From Atopsyche davidsoni (lineage: Eukaryota > Arthropoda > Insecta > Trichoptera > Hydrobiosidae), in NCBI GenBank assembly GCA_022113835.1, contig JAILWY010000010.1, positions 6,287,501 to 6,351,500 on the forward strand: DNA of 64,000 nucleotides, read 5' to 3'. The notes under the pieces were generated by a model. That model worked only from the letters and a program-made list of their open reading frames with translations, ran no database searches and was not told the origin of the DNA. Below are positions 30,401 through 42,400 of this stretch, piece by piece (position 1 is the first letter of the stretch; every line of letters starts with the position of its first letter). The position numbers and the translations under genes were made by a program.

Positions 30401-33400
30401 GTTGCATATAAAGTTAGCAATTTTACTTCTTCATATGCCATAATTTTTTTTGTATATAATTAAAATAGATATTTTTATTGCAACTGCAAATTTTCAATAG
30501 GATAACATTGAGAATAATGCTTTACCTGAGATAGTAGTCCCTTCTATTATAATCACAGTTTAAAACTTAACCTAAGTACACGAAAACCTAGTGAGTAAAA
30601 TAAATTCGGGTATCAAAAAAATATTCACATAAAGTTAGTATTCATTTGCTTAGAGCGCTATAAAGCCGCAAAATGCTGTAAGAATATATCATAATACTAT
30701 TTATACGATAGAGTGCATGTACATTTGCTTTCAAAATACTATGTAGTAATAATAATTATTAAAAAATCTATTTTCCTAAGGCTACTGCATGTTAGATTTA
30801 GATCGTTATTAAAATTATATAAAGCAAAAAATTAATTTTTATTATAGTGTTTCATCTGAAGCATAAGCATTTGTATTTTCAACATTAGAGGAGCTATATT
30901 AGGCAGATATGTAAAATTGTTTTCTAATATACAACATATTATGAATATAATATGGGCATACATAGCTCGAGATAACTTATTTTGTAGAGGTGTTGATTAC
31001 AAGTTTACCACATCTTAGTACTAATACATAATCATACTTGATAACGTTCTGGTCATCATATTATTTCATTTTATTACATCTACTTAAAAGTAAGCTATTT
31101 GTGTGGAATTACTTATTCTAGTAAAACTTAATAAGTACTTAGTTAATAATAAAATGTTCCCAGTACAGAAGACGGATGGCTCATCATGCATATTTATATT
31201 TTCCTCGACACTGGTACTGCAATAAGGAAAGGGGTGAAAATTGTCATGCTCTAGAATGTTGAAAGTAGACAATTATTTTACTGGAATTTTGTTAAACTAC
31301 CATTAACATTAATCACTAGTTATGTATGATTCATTCCTCAAACTATTCCCACTTGTTTATTTCTAAATGATAAAACATAAATTAATGTAACAAAAATATT
31401 GTGTACTAATAAATATAACAGCCCCCAAAAGTGTGTTCAACAAAAACCTAAAATAAGCCAATTTAGTAAAAAATATAAAACAAGTGAGAATATTATATAA
31501 AGAATTGCCTAAGTATGTAAATAAGCAGATGAGGCGAGTGCTTATTCATAAAGAAGAGACTCAAGAAGATTATTATTATTTATTAAAAATACATATGTGA
31601 TTTCATAAAATTATTTATTTTAGTATTTAGTATACCGGTGATTTCAAAGTTGTTTCAGAGATTTTTTTATAGTTTGAAAATGTGATGTCAAAAAACTACT
31701 TAAGTGAGTAAAGAGTGAATGTAGTAGATGCCAGACAGAGAAATTTTGAGATTGGAGTTATTTGGAAAAGTAGTGAGCAGGCATTAGTGTGGTGAGTGGG
31801 GGGCAAGTACCAGCGCGGAGGCTCGCGAGTCACCGTCTCCTGTAGAAGGCGAGCTAATGTTGGCACTGCCGTCTTGCGGTTGTACCTTTTCCATCTTCGA
31901 CAGATGCAGGGCGTACTTGTCGTGTGCACGGAACTGCATGAATCTCATGTTTGACGACTGAGATAGCTCTGTGATAGACCGGATGGATGGGAAAAATCTG
32001 CAAAAACATATCGGCGTTAAACACTACCCACTATGGAATGCGGTAAATCGCAATATTGGCGTCGAAACGCTTATCTCATCAAAGCGCAGTTTAGTTTTGA
32101 ACGTTGTACTGCAATAAATAACATAAACGTGCTTATAACGAATGTTCGATTATACTGGAAGTTTTATAAGAAACATTGTCAAACTAAAGTTTCGCAAATC
32201 TGCTAATACTTAAAATGGAGATATTTGACTATCTGCAAATCGCGTGATTGTGCACAGAGTATTGATTAATCAATGACATTATAGTATGGGTGGAGACAAC
32301 GCTTTAAGAATAGTGCTTTGCTAATGATCGTACTTGAACATTGTCTGAACAGCGACTATAGTGTTGCAGTCGGAGAGACTGTCCTCCTCTGCAGAGTTAG
32401 AGAGCTCCTTGTTCACCACCACTACGTTCTCTGCCAGGGTGATTCCAGCCCGCAATAGATCATCGAGACTGAAAGGAACAATGATAATGTATTGTTTATT
32501 TCTTTGGGGACTAGGGTTTTTACGTATGCCAACTATATTTGAAAGAAACTTACGAGTCAATTGATCCCATCATCCAGTAGACGAGTGGAAAGTAAGCGAT
32601 GGAGTCCAGGAAAGCAATATTAGGTCTGCGCTCGAGCAGCAGAATTATCGGGTTCAACGATGTCTTGGAGCGGAAGTGGGCTCGCAGTGGGATGATGAAG
32701 TTATAGATTCCGTTGGAAGCATAGTCTGCTGCCAGGATGATGGTCTTATTTTGCCATTGGTAGTCTTTGGCGTTACGGTAGGAGCAGTGCTCGCAAACCT
32801 GAGCCAGCTGCAAGCAGCAGAGTGGCTTTTTCTCCTTCAGGAGGTAGCAGAGCGTCGGACTCACTCCGATGAAGGGGGAAACAGGAGGGAACCCCTTCAC
32901 GATGCTGCCGAGGATCAGAACATTAACTTTAAAGTCGCTTCTTTTATAGCATCATCCCTTCTACGTTATTATTTTAATTAAAGCTGCACATGTTTAATTT
33001 TAACTAAAAATATAGTAAGATTTATCTCTACTTTTATGTAAAAAAAATATTTCAGTAAGTTTGAGGTATGTGCTTATTAAAATGTTTCAAATGTGAATGT
33101 ATGAATATTTTTAAGTGTGTCTTACAGAATAATATAATAATAAAATACATAAATTTATACTTTAAATATTTTGAAATAAAATAAGAATAAATATTATTTA
33201 TTTCTACATACTATTAATATTTTGATATAAAATTATTTTGGAGAAATTTTAATACAAATAACAAAAAAAATGTTTAAAAACTATCAAGCTACAAATATAA
33301 ACTTGGTAATAAAATTTCAGAGTTTTTGTGTTTTTTTTCATTGTTTTTATATTTGTATTGTATTTATATTTAAAAAAATATTTATCAGAAATAAAAAAAA

Positions 33401-36400
33401 TAAAGATTGTAATATACCTATACGTCTCTGCGCACCAGTATATGTAGAATACCTTTTTTACTCTAGATTCTAGTATCCATAATAGTTTAAACATATATTT
33501 TATATTTTATACAATATTGAGGCAATCTCTAGATTTATCCAAAATATTTTATAAAATAATGGCATTTTATGCTATCTCCATTTCCCAGTTCCACAGCTTT
33601 ATATCTCCACGCTATTCACTAGAAGTCAAGACGGACACAAGACACAAAGAGTACATAACTAGGGATAGTAGGAAAACTGACCATGTCGTATCATCGTCCA
33701 AATTCTAATCCAAGCCAATTTAGAATCTCAACTTGCGGATGACGAGATAGTCAGTTCTCAGCCCGTCTAGGTGCGAAAGGGTAGACTCACCTATCATACT
33801 CAGCATGCCATGCCGAATTAAGAAGGGGTTTGGTGCATAGGGAATCTTCCGAGCGGGCGGCGGGCGGGCTGTTGGGCTGGCGCGGGGGCGAGGGCGAGGG
33901 CGAGGGCGAGGGCGAGGGCGAGGGCGGGGGCGGAGGGCTGACGCACACACCAACATCAACGTCGCCTCGGCCAACATCAGCCGATCCAACCAAGCAACGC
34001 CGGCTTGAGTCAAATGACTCCACGCTACTTTTGAAACTGCTCGACACATGAATGACTCGAACGTGCCTTAAAACACTACCCAATGGCCAATGAATCGAAT
34101 CCGACGAATCGAACAGATCTGTCCGGGCATGAATATCATACGGCATTTTCAATAAACCCAATGTTCAAATGATTCGAAATCACCATTGGTAGCTATCCAA
34201 TGCGATGCAAATAGATCAGTTGAATTTCGCGTAGTCTGCATTTGATGACAACAAGCGTAGCTTGATTGAGGCGGGAGTGTTGCATAAAACCAATAAAAAA
34301 TAAAACAACACAAAAAACAAAGTAAAATCTGGGTAGGTGGTAAATAGGCAAATTTACACAAAATCAATGAATAGTTTGGGGATTTTATTCGTTTCATCTT
34401 TTGATTGAGAAAGATTAAACAATAATTGCGCTGTAAGAGCTGACGACATGCTTGTGTTTCAAGACTCGAAAAATAGTGCGAAGGAGTATATTGGTGGGAA
34501 AAATAATAAAATAAGACAGATATTGTCTACATTGGATTTAGTCATTCAAATCCAAAGTCGGGTGCAAAGCGAGGTATATGAAGAAGAATATTATAGTTGT
34601 TATTATATACTTCTCATTTCATGTATATTAGTGCGGATTGTTTATATATATAGATGCATTTAGCTTATAAGAAATCTTATAAAATTCACACCATAAAAGC
34701 TAAGCATTGTAAAGCACACGTAGGATATATAAAGTTTTTTATTACCTTAGGAAAATGCATATTTACGACACAATTGATCAGGATAAATATTAGCTGGGAA
34801 CATGGACTGTTATTATCGATATGTTTATTTTTGAAATTATTATTAATATATATATAAATACGAAAAATAGAATTGAACCAAAAAAATATATTATAGAATA
34901 AGGTTAAGTATATCATAAATAAAATAAAAAAGGGCTGTGGTTTAGAAGACGTATAAATGGTAGTATCGAAATATCAGTACATATAAATTGGTGTATATAT
35001 TATAATTGATTAGTATAAATTTATATTTGGAGTTAGTATAGCGACAGTATAAATAATCATAATAGTAATTAATCACGGTTACTACGCCGTCATATCGAGT
35101 GCACATAAAATTAGTGGCGGAAAATTAATTAGCTTTAATTAAAATTTAAAATCTTTAGTAAAAAAAAAGAAAAAAGTAAAATTAATCAAAGCAGTGCTTC
35201 GAAATTTATAAAAGCAAAAAACAGACGAAGTTAATGCGGTTTAAAAAGTTGGACTTACGTAAACGATAATGAGCTATTGCTTTTAAAAAAATAATATTAA
35301 CTTTGAGAATATTTGTATTTATCGAATTTAAATTAAAATTAAAAACACTCTAATTACATAATACCCGCTAAATATCTATTATATATATTTTTTCAAATGC
35401 TCAAGTTTAGTGATGATTTATTACTTATTAGTAAACAAAAAAATTTGATGAGGTAAATTATGCTTTTCATCGTAAATTATTTTGGAATTCATTTTTAAAT
35501 ATAAAAAAAATATGTTTTACGAATTTTAAAAGTAATAAGTGACGATTTAATAATTTAATCGAATGCGAAAAATGCGAAGTAAATACGCGTAATGATACTT
35601 AAAAAAACTTATCGTGATCAGTCGAATTGACAGTTATATTGACAGTCAAATTATCTGAATTATTGGAAATTATTTTGAGACCGAGATATTAGAAAAAAGT
35701 TTTTGATCGCGAAACAAGATTTTGCACAATAATATTATTGTATTTTTATCTTGAGAGTTAAATATTATACTTTAAGCCTTAAAAATTTTTTTGTTTGTAA
35801 TTAGCGTAAATTTTAGTGAGCGTTTACAAATATAAATTTAGGAGAGCTGATACTAATTCTAGTCAAAATTTCGTATTCTAAATAACCAATTGAAGAAAGT
35901 CAATAATAGTACGAGATTTATATAACTAGAGTTTTTTTTTAGTAAATCTCGCTTTTGTAAATCCACCAATTTATTCTGAATCGGTCAAGATAGAAGATAG
36001 AAACTAATCAGAACATATAAACTTACAAGTGCATGAAATTAATTGATTATTATTTTTTCTCAAAGTAGATTTGACTATCAAAAGTAAATAAATCTTCCAA
36101 TATGACTGAATCTGTCAAATTTTAGAGAAAAAAGTATCTCTAGGAAGAAATTATAAAACAAAAGAGCGAAAATGTATAAATATTTTATGTGTAAAAATTG
36201 AGTAAGAATTTAGAAAAAAAATGAGAGAGTATAATTAAAATAAACATTACGAAAAAAAAGTTAGACTAGGGGTACGTTTATTGGTCGAGGGGATCTGAGG
36301 GTGTATGGACGTACGCAATTTTCTCTGAAGCTGATCGCCACGGGACATCATCGTCCAGCTCATCCTCACTCTCGTCTCCTTCTCCATCGTCCAAGTGACC

Positions 36401-39400
36401 ATCAGCGTTAATGCTGAACGCAGAACTGGAGATCATGTCGGGAACCGGCAGAATAGAAGGTCTGCGACTGCCTGCAGTTACAAATAAGACAAATTATAAA
36501 TACTTTTTATATAATTGGCAACTGTTAAATATAAAAGTATTCATCGTAGACTTTCCGTAGTCTACTGACAAAAGGTGTTTCTCTTAATTTGATTTTAATG
36601 ATACAAAGTATTGAGTTGTTATTAAGATATTGTATATACATACACAGAAAGTGTCAAAAAGTGTAAATAAATCAAAGTGGCGAAGCTTTCTTTTTAGATT
36701 GAGCGATTAAGGTGTTTTCATTTGCTGTACACGGAATAAAGATTTAAAAAAATATCAGAAAGGCTTTGGTTTCTTACTGTCAGCATTAATACAAACCGTT
36801 GATCCGCTGGAGTCCAAAACTAAAAGAGTCTTAAGTTAAGTTAAGTTAAATAAAACCCACAAAGGGTGAATTTCGTCAGTGAAAACTTTCAACCACGTCT
36901 GCGCAAATCGCTTCCCGTGTTACATACGTAATGAACTTTTACTGTCGAACAACTTGGTTTGCGGTTGATGTGTTCACTTGTCAACGAGTTGGACGCTTTC
37001 CAAATAAACGGTTGAGTAGTTGCTCAATAGTTTATTATTGTATGCAGTAAGCTTTTTCTACTTTGGAAGTCACTATGTAAACATTACTTCATATGCTAAA
37101 TAAAATATTGATGAACCGCGTTTTAATAACGTTATAAGTGACTTTTTATTTCACTATTTTAAAAACCTAAAAACTGGAAAACCACTCAACAAAAGTACTA
37201 CGTAATACGCTTTAGAAGTTATCCAATTAAACATTTTGTATCCATGATTGAAGTGAGTAAAATAGTTGCTCTGCTCTCTGATAAGTCTGAAACAGTGTAT
37301 CTGATTTGTTCAAAACACAGAAGCCAAACCAACAATAGAGTGGTACTTGAATTTACAATCGGAAAAATTCCGTGACTCTTTGTAAAGAGGAAATAAAACA
37401 AACCTCTATCTGTAGACGAGGCAGGTAGCGATGCTAATAATTGGTATAAAATTTCAGCGAAAAATGCAAATGGAAAATTCTGCACTAAAACCGTTATAAT
37501 AACTATTTCAGGATGTATTCCCAACAAATAGTAAACACACTCTCAATGGATAAACTTGGGATTTCTTGGGTATTTTGCTGTGTGTTTGTGTTTTTGAACG
37601 TTTCGCTCCGACACATACACTCTCTATAGTATGTACGCTATGATATAGTCGTTTTTTAAACCAAACAAAAATATTTATATTCCTAAATACAATAAAATAA
37701 TATCCGACGCAGCTAATCGCTTATTTTCCGCTGGCGGTTTCTGGTCATTCACAAATCCTAGTTGGGATGTCTCCCGCTGGTAGAGTGAGCTTGCGTCCGA
37801 GGAAGTTGGAGTTTGTTTGGTCGGGTGGTATTTACCTCTGCGCGACAAGTTGTCGGGGCACAGCAGGTTGGGGTTCGCGTCCAGGCTGCGGGGCACCTCC
37901 AGGTGGCTTCCGGGGACCATCAGGCTGTCCGTACCGGCGAAGGACACGGGAGATGTCTCCTTCAGACACTGACGCGAATCGCCTAGTCCGCCATTGTCTG
38001 GGAAAGTAGCTACACCCAATGAATCATCAGTTCACATAACTGCGTGCGCGGGGGCGACTATTTCAACTGCCTCTTATGTTATTGTTTATTTATTTTATCG
38101 ATATTTTAAATTATTTCAGTTAAAAACCGAGTCTCTGTTTATTCTCCACAAGTAGCATTGAAGTAGGTTGCGAGTTTTTTAATAATAAAACAAATCGTTT
38201 TTAAGTAAAATTATTTGTGCTTATTATAACTAGTAGGTGTATAAAATAAAGAGTAGCAGTTAAAATGTACAGTCTAAAAACAAATCTGCTTTCTTTGTCT
38301 ATGTAATTTTGTTGTTTATTGATTTTTACATTATTTAAAATATTTTACTGTCGTCGGAAATCGGAGTCAGATTGACAATTTTTATTGATTGTCTATTTCG
38401 AAATATTTTGCAAAGCACTTGGGCTTCATCACTACTAACTAAGTTGTTACAAACAAAACAATTTGGTCATAAAACAGTGTATGTGTGACTACGAGTAGCT
38501 GTATTAGAGCTATTGAAAATTTTATAGAGAATTACAGAGACTCAATTCCTAATTGTGAATTTAACAACTATTTTATATATTTGACTATTTTAACTTATTT
38601 CAAATAAACCGAATGTGAAAATGTACAATTAATACAAAGCTACATACCTACCGCAGCAAATAAGTAATTTAAATTTACAATTACAAACAACGAGATATTA
38701 ATCTGAAGCATTGGTATTAACGTATCAAGTTATAAGTGCAAGTGTGTTTAAAGTGTGTTAACTCAAAAAAACTAACTGCGTTGTATCGAAGCTCATCAAA
38801 TTAGTGGTTTACTGAAGCTTAGTGATTGCTCTAAGTATAAGAAATATACTGTCAATTTACATACTTAGCAAGGAGCAAGTTTATATTATTACCCTAAAAG
38901 CAAACTGTGATTAAGTATATGCTACCTTAATAGTCAATAGTATATACCGGTTCTCATTCTATTGATTTATTTTGCTGACTACTATCAGTGTGGCGTTCTA
39001 TAAATGGGAGCTCATCAATTATTGTCGCCATTACCGTAATAAATTATTTTTTTATGGTTTAATGATATCTGATATACAAGTTGAAATAATTGATAGAAGC
39101 AGCCATGGCTCTTATATACGTAGCTTCTACGACTATTAACAAAAACAGAAAGTATTGTTTCAATAAGGTGTCAGCGGCAGTATAGTTTTTATGGCTCTTG
39201 TGAGTACTAAGCGAACACTAGAAAACAATGTTGAACACTGGACAATAAGCAGTGCTGATGCTGTGTAGTGTGAGTGGGTATGGATTTCTATGAGAATGGG
39301 TAACGGAAGGTTTATAAACATTATGCTCGACCCTGTGTAGGTTCGTTAACCGAATCGAATTATTCTCGTGAGAAACTTATTGACATGTTAAAATGTAGTT

Positions 39401-42400
39401 TTTGTATTATTATGTATGTACAATATTCATGTTCTGTATTTTTGATCACACGAAAAAATTAAAAGGAAATATTTTTATTTTATATACATACCAAATTACC
39501 ACCGGAAGAAAAGTTTAAAGTGATTTATTCAGAGAAAAATTAGTAATATGGATAATATGCAAGTTTGCTGTGGAAAAAAGGTTATGAATTATATAGTAAC
39601 CTGGGCTGTTTTGTAAAGGAATGTTTGGTAAAGATAAACACATATAACTTTTGCTTTTATACAATGAAATTAGAGCCATCCTGCTACTCCCACTTACGGT
39701 AATGGCCTTTAATGACTGGCGACAAAAAGCGATAGCGATACGAGCACGGGACACTCGGGACCGGAAAACACGAAGGAACTTACTTCGTCTGCCTAGATGA
39801 ATCGAACGTTCACAATTCTACTGTGTCGGTAAATATTTGAGATTTCCAAAGTCAAGTTATTTATTGAGCGTGAGCCAATATTATTAAGTAGGAGCTTAGC
39901 TTTAAAATTGATATTCCAAGTTCTTTACGGTCTGGTCTTTTGAAATAATGGTTTCATCTTTACTACATTTTTAATAAGTAAATAGCCCTATAATTATATC
40001 TGTAAATCATTTACTGAGGCTGAAAATTTTTACCATAATAACATTGAAAGTAAATAGTTAAACAAGTGACTAGTCTCAAAATAACCGTGCTGGTTTTGAA
40101 TACGTGTGAAATTTTTGAAAAGAATAGAAATGCTATTGAACTAAGAATAATAACGATCAATTAGACATGCAAAATCAGTTTTGTCAAAATATCTGATTTT
40201 CAATAGATACATACTGACTAATATAGAAAAGTATTAAACGAATTATTAATTTGGAAAATTACGACATGCTTCTCAAGCCAAAATGATTATAATGTGAAAT
40301 TTAATAAATATTATTAGTATTCTTTTGTGAGAGATCAAAAAGGCAGATATCTGAAGTGTTGAATAATTCATTGTATATTTTTGTATTATTCAAAGCGAGA
40401 TAGATCGAAAAAGAAACAAAGTGGATCGTTATTTTTAAATTTCAAATCTTAAGACCAAAGTTTAAAATACGTTAGGTATATAGCACAATTTCATAAAATA
40501 TTTATATTTTCAAATTACGCTTAAAGTTACAAATTGCATATAGTATAGTTTAAGGAACAAAATAGCACAATTTTATTAATTAGTTTAATAAAATATCTAA
40601 GAGAAATAATAATATCAAGGTTATCTAGTTAGTTTAACCTATGTAGATTTAAAAAAAGACAAAACCTATTCACTACTTGCTAATACAGATCGAGAATATA
40701 GATTCAGATTAATTCAGTTGAATTTAATAAATGCCTTCATTTAAATATTTTACATGGCATTTTTTTTAAGGTACCGCAATATTTAAATATTTTTATAGTA
40801 ATATCTTCGAAAAACCAAAAAAGTAAGATGAATGGAGCAGCGTTCCGAGCCATATTTCCACTGGGTGTGCACACGTTCAAGTTGCGTACAAATTAAGATA
40901 TCAATTTTCAGGAGACATTTACGTGAGTAGTTTAATATACACACATACAAAGCTTAAAACGCGTAGAAAACCCGAACCACGGATGCAATAACTTCAGGAA
41001 GAATCTAGTTTATTTTTGATAATATAAGGCTTACGTGAATTTCCTCATCAAACTGATTACTATTATATATCATTTTAAATGCTTAACTACATGTGCGGTA
41101 AACTTATTTTCATATTCATACTAAATAAACAACTGGGAAGAAGTTGTCTAAAGCTCTTATGCGTGGTATCTTATCAAATGAAATTATTTTATATTATTTA
41201 AAAACATTTAAAATATGACAAACTTTACAAGGGTTGGAAATAAAAGAAAATAAAATAAAAAATACGACGTCCAACGAAAATAATCAGTGTCTCTCTTTTA
41301 CACAGAGTTCAGGTATTATTAGATTACTTTTTTGTCAAATAGTTGTTATTTATAGTTCTGCTCTGAAGGCATGGTGTGGATGGGAAAGAGGACATAACGA
41401 AACTTAACTATAATCTATGCCATATCTTGAGTTTTTCACCGTGTGTTTATGATGTTGAAATAATTTTGAACATTTGAGTTAATAAGGAAGTTAGTATTTT
41501 ATAGTAGTGTCATTTTGGGTGTTTTTTTTTCAGTGATAAAATCGAAATACATTTAAATGTGCGTCGCTTAGCCGTGCTTTGATATGAAAACCCTATGACG
41601 ATACGATGTTTCAGATTACTCCGTACAAATACCTCTCAATTTTGAAACTCTACTCAACAAGGTTAGTTAACAGTGAAAACACCGGGTTGAAAAAGCAAGA
41701 CACTGTATGTGCCATATGAATTCGAATCGAAAATTACGTTTAACTTTAGCGTGTAGTTCGTGCAAACAGAACATTGCATACCCTTAATAAAACTGAAAAA
41801 TATTTAATATATGCATGCCGATAATAATCAACGTTGTTTTTATTATGCATATATCTTTTGAATTCATTACAATGAATTACAAGCCTAGATTTTAAATCCA
41901 CTGCACGTCACCGCTACTTGGTGATTCACTAAGTTTTCCCATTGCGTTAATTAATCCTGTCCAGAGCTCGAATCATCGCAGTGACATGCACCTGGAGTGC
42001 TGAGGTAATTCAATTGTAGTGACCAGCATAGGACTGGGAGACCACTCCACGGGGAAAATGTAGATGGGCGAGCAAAGATTATTATCATTTTACTTATCAT
42101 TAATTAACGTATGAAAAAATTATAAGCTATGTCTTCATGTTTTTATGCTGAAAGGTCCGTTAAATAAATATCTGAATAATAATCTTTGAATACACAATTC
42201 ATATTAGCCTGGCACTGGATTCAACTTTGGGGATTATGAAAATCGACTATTTTATAAAAATAGATCAATATAATTCAACCTAAAATAATAAAAGACATTT
42301 ATGGATTCAAAATAATACTTAGCAAGGAATAATGGAATTACAGGAAACCTTCATCCGGCAGTGAATCAGTAACGATTGAAAACAGCTCCTAGTTAACACG

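Noticed and set aside
33720..34161. Two long - strand frames with Arg-Pro or Ser-Pro repeats
   Set aside because: Produced by the GGGCGA hexamer array; no splice phase matches the neighbouring SLO2 exons.
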